Assembly (NCBI RefSeq): GCF_018991925.1
Contig: NW_024736071.1
Span: forward strand, 8,533,009 to 8,597,008
Reading direction: 5' to 3'
Source: Homarus americanus
Lineage: Eukaryota; Arthropoda; Malacostraca; Decapoda; Nephropidae
DNA length: 64,000 nt
Part shown: positions 11,058-22,570 of the stretch, piece by piece
Layout of the letters: each line of letters starts with the position of its first letter
Numbering within the stretch: the first letter of the stretch is position 1
Made by a program: the position numbers and the translations under genes
Notes under the pieces: generated by a model
What the model was told of the DNA's origin: nothing
The model's input: only the letters and a program-made list of their open reading frames with translations
Databases searched by the model: none

Positions 11058-11375
11058 AATTTTGGAATCCAGACCAAATGAGATGTAGCCACACATAATT
11101 TAAGAAGTGCACTTAAAAAAAATGCATATTTAGATCCAACTTCAACTCATTCGAAAGGTTTGAGGGATATATTATATGAATATTTAAAAATATTCATTGT
11201 TTAAGTGGTTCTGATCTAAGGAAACATTAAGGGTTAGTACGATATAAAAACAAAAGTAGTAACACCTCCTTGTGATTTGTCATTAATAGCCCACATGATA
11301 AGGTAAATGTCCCAGTATTAGTAGGGACTACTGCCCAAGGTTGGGCCAAAACACTTTAGTTGGGGTAATTGGTCG

Positions 11376-11418
11376 CCGTAAGGTGTGGTAAATGGGTCCC
11401 TATTAATATTATGCTGTT
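11376..11418 (+). repeat. Subterminal direct repeat, copy 2
   Basis: CCGTAAGGTGTGGTAAATGG followed by TATTAATATTATGC, matching copy 1 at 10996-11057. The preceding 11360-11375 (GTTGGGGTAATTGG) also resembles the GGGGTAATTGGG of copy 1. Confidence 0.6.
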
Positions 11419-11449
11419 ATTTATATATATTCCATTTAGCATCATGTGG

Positions 11450-12960
11450 TAATTACATTATTCTGCTTACAGGTTTGACTGAGACCCAGGCGCAGATCAG
11501 AAAGATGGTGTGCCATCACAAACCCATTAGTGGCCGGCAGGTTCGAAGAAGATACCCTGCAGGACCCTCATAATGGTGCCCGAGAACCAACAGTTGTTGG
11601 TAGGAAGATACCGTAATACTTCTTCTTGAGGAGGAACCCAACATAACACAACATCTTGTCGTATTGGGGATGATGGATATGTCATGGAAGTTTATGAATT
11701 GTTACTTTTTGTAAAGTCATTTCTAGACAACCTGGAGAAAACATGCCGGGCCTGCAGTGGACACGTTCTCTCATAAAAAGACGCAGGAACTTACTGTAGT
11801 GTCGCCGCGTAAAAGAGCAGCCATAAGTGTTGAAACAGTTGAACAGTTTTTTATCAACCTGAGTGACAGTATCCATGGAATACCATCAGAAAATATAGTG
11901 AACTACGATGAAACCAATTTGACTGGCAACCCAAAGTCAAAGATCATTTTATAAAGGAGGCAAATGAAGCATCCTGAAAGGATGAACACTTCTAAGTCCT
12001 CAGTGTCTGTCATGTTTGCCGGCTCACCTGCTGGTAACCAGCTTCATCCATACGTAGTGTATAAATGGACACCTGGAGGTCCCATATATGTACGGTATAA
12101 TCGGACCAATTCCAGGTGGTTCGACTCCTATTGCTTCATGGACAAGGTTATCAGAATTGTAGTGCTATATTTTGAAGGTCTAAAAAATATCTTCTAAAAT
12201 CTTTAAGCTTCAATTGTCGGATTATGTGAGGAGAAAAACATACGGATCATTTTCCTCACGTCAAGTCGCACACACCTTCTGCAGCCAGTAGATGTGGCAA
12301 CCTATGGTCCAATGAAGACAGCCTGGAGGAAGGTGCTAACAGAATGGGAGTTTGGTCCAGGGAACTATTACACTGCGGTACAAAAACAGTCCTACACTGG
12401 CAGTCGCAGGATTTAGTGCTGCAGAAATCTATTCCTTAATTTTAACAGTAATCGAACCATTCGAAAACTCACAAAAGAATATGTGATACCTTCTCGCGAT
12501 CTGGTGAGCCAATTGGTGATTGAGCATTTACAAGCACCTAGAAACTCTGCAGCTGACAACCCTCATTCTACACGACGTGGCAGAAGTGTGGCTAGAGGGC
12601 CCGAGAAATGTGTTTTCTTTCATGACATATCCATAGGACACCACAGTTCTGAGCCTAGACCCACCATTACCAGAAGTGCTTCTAGTGGTACGAGAAAAAA
12701 TGGTTAGACAAGAATTGCCTCTCATCATCTAACAGTGATGACAATTTGATGACCCTTTGGAAGTGGCAGGAGAGGATGGTCAACAGGATGATGGTGTGAT
12801 GACGACAGTGAGGAAGTACAGTGAGTGTTATAAAGCATAAGGTGAAACAACAGGTTACATTGGAGGAAGGAGACTATGTGTCAGTTAAATTTGCAGGGAA
12901 AAGATAGCATTATCATTATGTAGGTCAACCTAGTAGAACCTGATCAAAGATCATGGGACA
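11450..12960 (+). pseudogene. Decayed pogo/Tigger/Jerky-type DDE transposase
   Basis: Remnant of a cut-and-paste transposase (DDE_1 superfamily), which would cut and join element ends in the nucleus. In order: a linker with GAREPTVVG (about 11560); a CENP-B/Tc5-like helix-turn-helix remnant NMPGLQWTRSLIKRRR (about 11740); after a frameshift a better frame 11757-12197 with NIVNYDETN, carrying the first catalytic Asp at about 11907; then SSVSVMFAGSPAGNQLHPYVVY and a GGPIYVRYNRTNSRWFDS block. A stop at 11952-11954 interrupts this frame. The second Asp block (usually GDN..SH) appears deleted near 12195. The third Asp is in LLQPVDVATYGPMKTAW, at about 12291. A C-terminal block LEEGDYVSVKFAGK lies near 12870, followed by a stop. 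At least two frameshifts, two stops and a lost catalytic block make it inactive. I did not find terminal inverted repeats. Pogo versus Jerky branch is uncertain. Confidence 0.88.
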
Positions 12961-12971
12961 TATCGGTACAT

Positions 12972-12976
<5 letters not shown>

Positions 12977-13007
<31 letters not shown>
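12977..13007. repeat. (TA)n microsatellite
   Basis: Uninterrupted TA run just after the transposase remnant; pogo-like elements insert at TA, but the run may be secondary. Confidence 0.97.
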
Positions 13008-13010
<3 letters not shown>

Positions 13011-13347
13011 CAAAACTTGCATCATTCCACATATAAATTTACTTGTATTCAAGTGCACAAACAACTATGTAGAAAATTGAAAAAAATACAACATGGAGGT
13101 AAACACATACTGAACGTAAATCCATTCTCACCACAGCCACACGTTGTTACAAAATAAGCACGAAATTTATGTATGGATTCACCACGAGTCTTCAAAGAAG
13201 GAATTTCAGAAATAAATATTCAACTCGCACACATAAGAAGTGTCTTGGTATGCATAAAATACCGAGACCACACAATGCGTTATGTATATCAAGTCACCAG
13301 CATACAAGTATGTCATGCTTTTATCACACTTGTATCAAATGCACCTT

Positions 13348-13350
<3 letters not shown>
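13008..13350. other. Single-copy stretch
   Basis: No gene recognised; frames of 94-133 codons starting near 13170 owe their length to the following CA tracts. Confidence 0.4.

Positions 13351-13382
<32 letters not shown>
13351..13382. repeat. (CA)n microsatellite
   Basis: Uninterrupted CA run. Confidence 0.98.
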
Positions 13383-13383
<1 letters not shown>

Positions 13384-13470
13384 GTACGGGGCCTCTCTTG
13401 CATTATGTACATTCCTTAGGGTGTTCTCACACGCAAGGGTCATCCTGTTATGTATAAAGTGTATGTTAAG

Positions 13471-13538
<68 letters not shown>
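13471..13538. repeat. (CA)n microsatellite
   Basis: Uninterrupted CA run. The sequence before it (TGTTAAGAACACA) has no clear relation to the copy at 13351. Confidence 0.98.
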
Positions 13539-13539
<1 letters not shown>

Positions 13540-14835
13540 TGATAATTTAACAGACGATGATTCACATTAAGACAAGAACAGAGTTTCCAGGCTTCGTATT
13601 AAACTGGTGCATCGAGTAGGAATCCGAAATTTTTTAAGAAATTAAATGATGATAATTACTGAACTAAAAATGAGGAATAGGAGAGATCTACACATCAGGA
13701 TCAGATGATAACCTGAAGGGTGAAGGAACACAAGCCTTTAGGCAGACAAACAGGAGGATGTAAACATCTCAGAACACCGTTTGTAGCCTGGGTACGAGTG
13801 ATACACGTAACCTTCAGCAAAGACTGAAATGAACATCATAAAGATCAATTTATACCCAGACGACTCACTCAACGCTGCCTGTGGGAGGATCAGAGGTGAC
13901 TCAGACTAATGTTAAACAACGAGAAAAGGGGGAAGTCAGATTCAACATCTGGGTATCTACTCAACAAACTGAACTATTTACCACACTTACTGTTCTCAAA
14001 GTCGTAATTGTCAGTCACTCTTCGCTCTTGACGCCCTCACCTCAGTGTCATACTTGTCTCTGGAACCAAATATAATTATGAACAGACTACTAATAAAGAT
14101 ATTCAGATCAAGTTGTTGATGGTTCCATGTCATACTGGCCTCTGAGGAGTGGTGACGGAGCTCAACATCTGATGATGTTATTGGATATGATTTTGAAATA
14201 TCAAACAGTTCTAAAACTATAAATTAGAAAGAACTAGAATAATGATTTAAAGTTAGAAGCATGTGAACTAACACCAGATAATCAAATATCTACAATGATG
14301 AGATGTATTAAGTCCAAGATGTGAATGGCAGAAGTAATAAGATTAGTAGACCACAAGATGTTGTCACCGCTAGACTAAGAGTTGGATATAAGTACCTCAG
14401 GCAGTATTACAGAAACAGATGTGAACAATATGTATTAAAGTGTGGGAAAATAGAACCTTCTAGAGACAGGTCCGAGCGTACCCTGTGTGGAATGTCACAA
14501 GACTTTATAGTTAACAGTAATATATAACTTGTAACTGTATCAACATTCTGCACGGAGGAGATAAGTCAACGTCCATGTTTACACTTCATGACATTATGTA
14601 ACGGATTAACTCTGTAATATCCAGTGTTACAACAACCTGACCACTGGAATCTGACAAAGGCCTTTTGTCACATCTGCTCTATAATTATTTTTGCGCTTCA
14701 GCTAACAGGATGAGTATTTGGTGCACAATAAACTAGCCACTGTCCACCGGAATCTACAAATGCGATTCAGACGCATAAAGACAAAAAAACATGTACATAC
14801 AGACACAAAAAATAAATCCATCCCCGTAAAATAAA
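13539..14835. other. Single-copy stretch, no gene recognised
   Basis: About 1.3 kb of mixed sequence. Short frames (64 codons at 13881, 68 codons at 14321, 60 codons minus at 14702) show no domains, and no tandem structure is visible. Confidence 0.45.
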
Positions 14836-15172
14836 AATAATGGTTGCCTCTCGTGTAACTAGGATGGTCGACCCCAAGGGCCACCTAGGCGTGAATTTGT
14901 TGAAGGTGTAGAAGCTGTCGGCAAGACTACAACCACGCCCTAAGTTAACGAGTTGCTTGACCCAGTGTCAAGAAACAGTCTGAGAAGACCAGAAAACTCG
15001 TCTACTGCACTAGCTAACCATTACCCCGGAACACGAACCGCAAATCGATTAACATCCCGGTCCCCAATTACTGCTAGGTAGACAGAGGCAAATGGCGTAA
15101 AGAAACTTGTTCATAGTTTTACCCTGTCCAGGGATCGAACCCGGGTCCACTCGCTTGTGAGGCGACACTGCT
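14836..15172 (-). mobile_element. tRNA-derived SINE, copy A (head damaged)
   Basis: Alignable over its length with 59917-60273 in the same orientation. Shared blocks include GGTTGC..CTCGTGTAAC, AAGGGCCACCTAGG, GACCCAGTGTCAAG, CATTACCCCGGAACACGA, AATTACTGCT and AGACAGAGG.AAATGGCGTA. On the minus strand the pol III B box GGTTCGATCCC is intact (plus 15131-15141). The A-box end is lost where the element meets the CA-rich start of the 15181 array. The 3' tail on the minus strand is A/T-rich (ATTATTTTTATTTTA). Confidence 0.88.
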
Positions 15173-15180
15173 CCCCTTCA

Positions 15181-16770
15181 CACACACACACACTCACACA
15201 CAAGGTCCCTCCCCACACATGTACGGTCCCCCTCTCCCCCACACACGTGCGGTCCCTCCCTCCCCCATACACGTACGGTCCCCCCTCCCACCATACACGT
15301 ACGGTTCCTCCCTCCCCACACACGTACGGTCCCTCCCTCCCCCCACACACGCGGTCCCCCTCCCACCATACGTACGGTTCCTCCCTCCCCACAAACGTGC
15401 GGTCCCTCCCTCCCCCCCACACACGTGCGGTCCCTCCCTCCCCCACACGCGGTCCCTCCCTCCCCACAAACACGGTCCCTCCCTCCCCCCACACACATGC
15501 GGTCCCTCCCTCCCCACACACGTGCGGTCCCTCCCTCCCCCACACACACGTACGGTCCCCCTCCCCCACACATACACGTGACCTCCCTCCTCCCCCACAC
15601 GTACGGTCCCTCCTCCCCACACGTACGGTCCCCCCTCCCCACACACGTACGGTTCCTCCTCCCCACGCATTCCCCTCCCTCCCCACACACACATGCCCTC
15701 CACACACGTTCCTCCCTCCCCCACAAACGTGCGGTTCCTCCCTCCCCACACACGTACGGTTCCCCCTCCCCACAAACGTGCGGTCCCTCCCTCCCCCACA
15801 CGTACGGTTCCCCTCCCCACAAACGTGCGGTCCCTCCCTCCCCACACACGTGCGTCCCTCCTCCCCACACACGTACGGGTCCCTCCCTCCCCACACGTAC
15901 GGTCCCTCCCTCCCCCATACACGTGGTTCCTCCCTCCCCACAAACGTGCGGTCCCTCCCTCCCCCACACACGCGGTTCCCCCTCCCCACAAACGTGCGGT
16001 CCCTCCCTCCCCCACACACGTGCGGTCCCTCCCTCCCCCACAAACGTACGGTCCCTCCCCCCACACACGTGCAGTCCCGCCCTCCCACACACGTTCGGTC
16101 CTTCCCTCCACCACACACGTCCGGTCCCCCCTCCTCCTACACGTACGGTCCCTCGCTCCCCATACACGTACGGTCCCTCCTCCCCCATACATGTACGGTC
16201 CCTCCCTCTCCCATACACATACAGGTCCCTCCCTCCCCCATACACACGTACGGTCCCTCCCTCCCCACACACACACACGGTCCCTCCCTCCCCACACATG
16301 CAGTCCTTCCCTCCCCACACACAGTCCCTCCCTGCCCCACACACGTACGGTCCCTCCCTCCCCATACACGTACGGTTCCTCCTCCCCATACAGGTGGTCC
16401 CTCCCTCCCCCACACACACGCACGGTCTCCCTGCCCCACACACACAGTCCCTCCCTCCCCACACACACGTACGGTCCCTCCCTCCCCCACAAACGTGCGG
16501 TTCCTCCTCCCCACACACGTACGGTCCCTCCCTCCCCCACACACACGGGTCCCTCCCTCCCCCACAAACGTGCGGTTCCTCCCTCCCCCACACACGCACG
16601 GTCCCTCCCTGCCCCACACACGCACGGTCCCTCCCTGCCCCACACACGTGCAGTTCCTCCCTCCCCACAAACGTGCGGTTCCTCCCTCCCCACACACGTA
16701 CGGTCCTCCCTCCCCCACACACACGTACGGTCCCTCCTGCCCCACACACGTATGACCCCCCCCCCCTCTG
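15181..16770. repeat. C-rich ~26-bp minisatellite, about 60 copies
   Basis: Units of about 24-27 bp combining GGTCCCTCCCTCCCC with CACACACGTACG or CACAAACGTGCG. Most units carry the palindrome CGTACG or its CGTGCG variant, so CpG is frequent. The minus strand has three G-tracts per unit (GGGGAGGGAGGGA). Five or more frames over 300 codons stay open on both strands (for example 15157-16755 plus, 15178-16773 minus), with Pro/Ser/Thr/His or Gly/Arg composition. Since all frames are open at once, none is credible as a gene. Confidence 0.97.
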
Positions 16771-16779
16771 CACAATACA

Positions 16780-17090
16780 AAAAAACTATTCCTCAAATAT
16801 CAATAATGAAGTCTGGAGACCTGTAATGAATTTTAACTACCGTAATCTGTTTCCTTGGCAACCAAATATGTTTACGCTCGCCGCTCCTACTAGATACATT
16901 AATTCTTGCGTGGAAATTGCAACGTTGTGACCTGATGGTGGAGGCGCAGGTCACTTAGTTGTGTATTTAAACAGCTCGATCGTGGCAGGGGTTGTAATTA
17001 GGCCATTACCGCTAATCTGATGAACCGTCGAGGCTCAAAAGTACTGCAAACGCCTTTCATGCGTGTGTTGGGGGGAGTGGTTACGGGGGT
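16780..17090. promoter_or_regulatory. Single-copy island with homeobox and nuclear-receptor-like words
   Basis: Non-repetitive DNA between two arrays. It contains GTGACCTG at 16927-16934 and its exact complement CAGGTCAC at 16947-16954 (TGACCT and AGGTCA half-sites), then GTATTTAAACAG, TTGTAATTAGG and CCGCTAATCTGATG, resembling homeodomain and Otx/bicoid-class sites. Regulatory function is inference from motif density only. Confidence 0.3.
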
Positions 17091-17091
17091 G

Positions 17092-17094
<3 letters not shown>

Positions 17095-17143
<49 letters not shown>
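17095..17143. repeat. (GT)n microsatellite
   Basis: Uninterrupted GT run. Confidence 0.98.
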
Positions 17144-17145
<2 letters not shown>

Positions 17146-17155
17146 AACAGCTACT

Positions 17156-17163
17156 TATATATA

Positions 17164-17241
<78 letters not shown>
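17156..17241. repeat. (TA)n microsatellite
   Basis: TA run with one TTTA interruption near its start. Confidence 0.98.
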
Positions 17242-17243
<2 letters not shown>

Positions 17244-18179
17244 TATGCAAATTTAGCTCTGTAGAAGACTAAGTTCCTACATAACATTAATCACTTGGTT
17301 CAACATGATATACAATATATGACACTGATTAACACTATCATCAACAGAGTATTTCTAACTTAATGACACCCAACAATAAATGTATTAACGCAGATCATGA
17401 TATTGTAACGTAGTTTATTACGTCAGCCAAGGTCAGACCACACCTGTGATGTTAATGTGATGATGGCGATTGTTTGTACAGGTATATTAAGGTCAAATTA
17501 ATTACGTCAATATTCTAATTTATCTCATTCATAAAAATAAAACATGCATTTACAACACAAGCACTGGTATAACACACACCCTCGCCTCTCATTCCTGGCA
17601 TTTGACCTGATATCTTAAAACTATTATGGGTCACTGTATAAAGTGCTATACCACTTAACACAACATACAGAGAAAATAATCGACGCGGTGAGTGTTAAGA
17701 CATTAGGTATCAAATTTTCTTCAATTATGTACCTTGATGTCCACTTGTCATTCAGGTGAGTGAATATACCTCACAGGTGACTTTACACAATTACCAGCTG
17801 ACCCTCTCTGTCACATTACAGCGCCCCAATGATTACTAACAAAATACTAAATCACTCTCAGATACTTCTTACCAGGCCAATTATTCACTCTAACGACGGC
17901 AAAATACATTATACCTCAACCTCGCTACAACAATAATGAAAAATATATATAAACACTCGCGTCCTAAATTCACTAATCCGTAAATTGTTTAGTAAAAAAA
18001 AAAAAGAGCGTAAAAAATATAATGTGTTGTGTTGTGGTTGGTGTACATTAGCGGCCCACGAACACTGCCACCTACCACCACCTACCACCGCCTTAACAAT
18101 GCCTCTTGTAGGTTAAAAAAAAAATATATATAGATATTCCTTGGTTCACTTAACTTGTCAATAGAATAAAAAAAAGGTA
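17242..18179. other. Single-copy stretch, no gene recognised
   Basis: AT-rich sequence without long frames; scattered CACCTGTGA/CACAGGTGA words near 17440 and 17775. Confidence 0.4.
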
Positions 18180-18520
18180 ATTACAAAGTCAACATTGGAA
18201 ATACTCCAACCAGAGCCCGGTGCATTAAGGTATATAATGGTTTTCCTTGTTTTAATGTCCATGCCAACTCCATTAAGATTTGCCGGTGAAAATTAAGTTT
18301 ACTTGCAAGATTTAGTCAGACATATATAAACCCGGGACGGAGTATAATGACCCTTGCCACACGGGGCTTTAAGACCCGTTTTCCTTCACTATTTTCAACC
18401 TCCAAGTTAATTATAATTCTCGACAGGCTGTTCGGGTCATTATAATAGCAACCCGGAGAACTAATACTATTTGCTAAATAACAAGTTTTGATTCCATCAT
18501 TTTTCTCTAATCACACACCT
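18180..18520. promoter_or_regulatory. Possible conserved non-coding element
   Basis: Low-repeat sequence rich in TAAT/ATTA cores: GTGCATTAAGG, CCATTAAGATTTG, AAGTTAATTATAATTC, GGTCATTATAATAGC, GAACTAATAC. There are no frames and no tandem repeats. The composition resembles homeodomain-dense developmental enhancers. Not testable from one sequence. Confidence 0.2.
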
Positions 18521-18649
18521 ATACCATGGTTAGTAGTCACAGTACTAATACCCTGGTCGTGTGTGGGGGTGCTGATATTACTTATACTATTATTATGTGT
18601 TAATACTTTTTAGTGTGTCTTTACAGTACCATTGTTACCTATCTAGTGA

Positions 18650-18711
18650 TACATACATACATACATACATACATACATACATACATACATACATACATAC
18701 ATGCATACATT
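18650..18711. repeat. (TACA)n microsatellite
   Basis: About 15 tetranucleotide repeats with one TGCA variant near the end. Confidence 0.98.
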
Positions 18712-18863
18712 CGAATTCTCCTCTTATTCTGAGTCACATTAGTACAAGCCTGATGATATCTTGACGGACCTACAACAATATACCAGTCTTAAATTCGGAC
18801 ATATCGCAGCACATAATTATTAAGGACATCCTTTGCCTTCTGTTGAAGTACATGGTATGTGTA

Positions 18864-19035
<172 letters not shown>

Positions 19036-19090
19036 GTGTGTGAGTGAGTGTGCTGTGTGTGTCAGTGTGTGTGTGTGTGTGTGTGTGTGT
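19036..19090. repeat. TG-rich/(GT)n microsatellite
   Basis: Interrupted TGTGAGTG repeats, then a clean GT run at about 19064-19090. Confidence 0.95.
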
Positions 19091-19420
19091 ACGTGTCACA
19101 TAATATCAATATATCTGCTACATATTGATGCTGATACTCGCACACTACAGGCCATGTTAAAATGAGTGGCAACATGTTCACCACATACTGCAACATGACG
19201 CACACAGCTTAACGGGTTGTCTCTCACAGGAGTAGCTAAACTGGGATTAAATATTACCAAAATAAGATCAGATTTAAAGCTGCGTTGATAATTCCAATAA
19301 ATACCTGTTTATGTGTAGGAAGTCGCGTTATTATGTTATGATAATACGCTACACTGATCCTGCTCGCGTCATATGTACACTGAGGTTTTCGTTATATATG
19401 TATATATATACAGTATATAT
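19091..19420. other. Single-copy stretch
   Basis: No gene recognised; TATATATG-rich near 19393-19420. Confidence 0.4.
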
Positions 19421-19475
19421 GTTAGACTCAAAGAGCGAATTCGCTCCCTGAACGAATTCGTTCTTTGATCCTAAC
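19421..19475. repeat. Strong hairpin with GAATTC in both arms
   Basis: The 23-nt left arm (19421-19443) and right arm (19453-19475) are reverse complements except for three positions; the loop is CTCCCTGAA. Both arms carry CGAATTCG, itself palindromic, plus TCAAAGA and GTTAG/CTAAC ends. It is the strongest non-microsatellite hairpin in the window. It could be a small palindromic mobile element, a MITE remnant or a structured RNA. Confidence 0.9.
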
Positions 19476-19499
19476 ATACGGCCACAAATGCGGATACTG

Positions 19500-20885
19500 T
19501 CAAAACCACCTTTATCACCTCCTCCACCACCATCACCATCATCACCATCACCTCCACCATCGCAATCACCATCATCACCTCCTCCACCACCATCACCACC
19601 ATCACCTCCTCCACCACCATCACCATCACCACCATCGCCTCCTCCACCACCATCACCATCATCACCTCCTCCACCACCATCACCATCACCACCATCACAC
19701 TCCTCACCACCATCACCACCACCACCACCATCACCTCCATCACCTCCACCACCATCACCATCCACCACCATCACCTCCTCCACCACCATCACCCACCATC
19801 ATCACCTCCTCCACCACCATCACCACCATCACCTCCTCCACCACCATCCACCATCATCACCTCCTCCACCACCATCATCCCGCCATCACCATCACCACCA
19901 CCACCACCATCACCATCATCACCTCCTCCACCACCATCACCACCTCCTCCACCACCATCATGCCATCACCTCCTCCACCACCATCACCACCATTACCTCC
20001 ACCACTATCACCATCATCACCTCCACCACCACCATCACCATCATCACCTCCTCCACCACCATCATCACCTCACCACCACTACGATCGTCACCACCACTCA
20101 CATCATCACCATCGTCACCATCACGGTCACCATCACCACCATCGTTATCACCACCACCACTACCATTGTCACCAGCACCACTATTTTCACCATCACCTCC
20201 ACAACCATCGTCACCATCAGCACTACTACGATCATCACCACCACCATTACCATCATCACCACACCACTATCACCATTACCACCATCGTCAACATCACCAC
20301 CATCACCTCCTCCACCATCACCACCATCACTCCACCATCTGCATCGTCACCACCACCATCACCACCACCATCCACCACCATCACCTCCTCCACCACCATC
20401 CCATCACCACCATCACCTCCTCCACCACATCACCACCATCACCTCCTCCACCACCATCACCATCATCCACCTCCTCTACCACCATCATCACCATCACCTC
20501 CTCCACCACCATCACCATCATCACCATCACACCTCCTCACCACCATCACCACCATCACCTCCTGCACCACCATCACCATCGTCACCATCACCATCGTCAC
20601 CACCATCACCATCATCACCTCCTCCACCACCATCACCATCCCCATCCACCTCCTCCACCACCATCACCATCATCACCTCCTCCACCAACATCACCACCAT
20701 CACCTCCTCCACCACCATCACCACCATCACCTCCTGCACCACCATCACCATCATCACCATCACCTCCTCCACCACCATCACCACCATCACCTCCTGCACC
20801 ACCATCACCATCGTCACCACCACCATCGTCACCACCACCATCACCACCGCCACCACCACCACCTCCACCATCACCATTATCACCC
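19500..20885. repeat. CAC/CAT trinucleotide minisatellite
   Basis: About 1.4 kb of CACCACCATCACC and ATCACCTCCTCC blocks with a loose ~27-30 bp super-period. Open frames (488 and 479 codons plus; several Val/Met or Gly/Asp-rich minus) are poly-His, Ser/Pro or Val-Met strings from the same array read in different phases. Confidence 0.96.
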
Positions 20886-21190
20886 CAACACAGGATGCCA
20901 CACACACATTGCGCCTCGCACTCATAATTAAAATAAAAATAAAAGCTGTAGCGTGGTGATGAGATAAGACCCATACACCTGTGTACAAGAACCCAACACT
21001 ACACCCACAAGGGACCAGCGACACCTACGACACACCTGCAATTACCTTCTTGTTGCTTGAAATAACGTAATCTGGGAGATGCGGCGGTGACGACTGGGTC
21101 TACCAGAAAATCGAAATTAAGAACCCGGCAACTGAGGGTGAAACGCGAAATTAAGATGAGGAAGAGAGACCATTGTGTACGTGTCCCATA
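20886..21190. other. Single-copy stretch
   Basis: Non-repetitive DNA between two arrays; no gene recognised. Confidence 0.4.
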
Positions 21191-22570
21191 TCAGTGATGG
21201 TCTGTTGTAGGGGTAAGGGTAGGGGGTGATGTAGGGGAGGGGGTGATGGTCTGTTGTAGGGGTAAGGGTAGGGGTGGTGAGGGTCTGTTGTAGGGGTGTA
21301 GGGAGGGGGTGATGGTCTGTTGTAGGGTAAGGGTAGGGGTGTAGGGAGGGGTGATGGTCTGTTGTAGGGGGGTAGGGGTGAGGGGGGTGATGTAGGGTGA
21401 TGGTCTGTTGTAGGGGTAGGTGAGGGGTGATGTAGGGGGTGATGTAGGGGAGGGGTGATGGTCTGTTGTAGGGGTAATGGTAGGGGGGTGGGGGTGATGT
21501 AGGGGAGGGGTGATGGTCTTTGTAGGGGTAAGGGGGGTGAAGAGGATGTAGGGGAGGGGGGTGGGTGAGGAGGTGATGTAGGGGAGGGGTGATGGTCTGT
21601 TGTAGGGGTAAGGGGGGGGGTGAGGGGTGATGTAGGGAGGGGTGATGGTCTGTTGTAGGGGTAAGGGGAGGGGTGAGGGGTGATGTAGGGGAGGGGGTGA
21701 TGGTCTGTTGTAGGGGTAAGGGAGGGGGTGAGGGTGATGTAGGGGAGGGGTGATGGTCTGTTGTAGGGGTGGAGGGGTGAGGGGGTGATGGTCTGTTGTA
21801 GGGTAAGGGAGGGGTAATGAGGGTGACGGGGTGATGTAGGGAGGGGTGATGGTGTGCAGGGGTGAGAGGAGGGGAAGATGGGGGTAAGGGAGGGGGGTGT
21901 GTTGTAGGGTGAGGGGAGGGGTGTTGGTCTGTGCAGGGGTGAGGGGAGGGGGTGATGGTCTGGTGAAGGGGTGAGGGAGGCGAGGAAATGATGGGGAGGA
22001 GGGGTTGAGGGAGAATGGGGTGATGGTGTGATGGAGGGGAGAGGAGGGAACGGTGATGGGATGGGGATGGGAGGGGAACGAGTGGTGATGGGATGACGGG
22101 AGGAGAGGGAGAGAGGGGAGGAGGGAGGAGTGAGGGGAGGAAGGAGGGAGGGAGGTGAGATTAGGGGAGGAGGAGAGGAGGATTAATAGGGGTGGGGTGG
22201 TAATGGAATAGGGGTGGGGCAGATAAGAGGTAGGGGGAAGAAGGAGGAGGGACAGGATAAAGGATGGAGGTGAGCTGATTGGAGAAGTGAGTGGGGGAGG
22301 TGGGTGAGGTGGGAGGCGTGGTGAGGTGGTGAGGCGGGGTGGGGTGAGGGTGGAGGTGAGGGGAGGTGGGTGAGGGGGCGGGGTGAGGTGGGGGTGGGAG
22401 GGTGGGGTGAGGTGAGGCGGGGGGTGGGAGGTGGAGGCGGGGTGGGGTGAGGCGGGGGGGAGGTGAGGTGGGTGAGGTGGAGGTGGGGTGAGGTGAGGCG
22501 GGGTGGGGTGAGGTGTGGGGAGGGGGTGGGGTGAGGTGGGGAGAACGGGAGAAGGGAAGAACAGTGTGTG
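21191..22570. repeat. G-rich irregular minisatellite
   Basis: Repeats of GATGGTCTGTTGTAGGGG with GGGTAAGGG, GGGGAGGGGTGA and TGATGTAGGGG, spaced irregularly at about 40-70 bp up to 21970, then GAGGTGGGTGAGG-type repeats to about 22550. Almost every 40 bp contains four or more runs of three or more G on the plus strand. Confidence 0.95.

Noticed and set aside
11000..12976. Terminal inverted repeats of the pogo-like element
   Set aside because: I compared the ends by eye and found no convincing inverted pair; only direct repeats upstream.
15157..16773. Frames of over 500 codons on both strands
   Set aside because: They lie wholly in the C-rich ~26-bp array; several frames on both strands are open at once and units change frame freely by indels.
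19465..20931. Poly-His and Ser/Pro proteins of about 480 residues
   Set aside because: Same CAC/CAT array in two phases; no start context or non-repeat domain.
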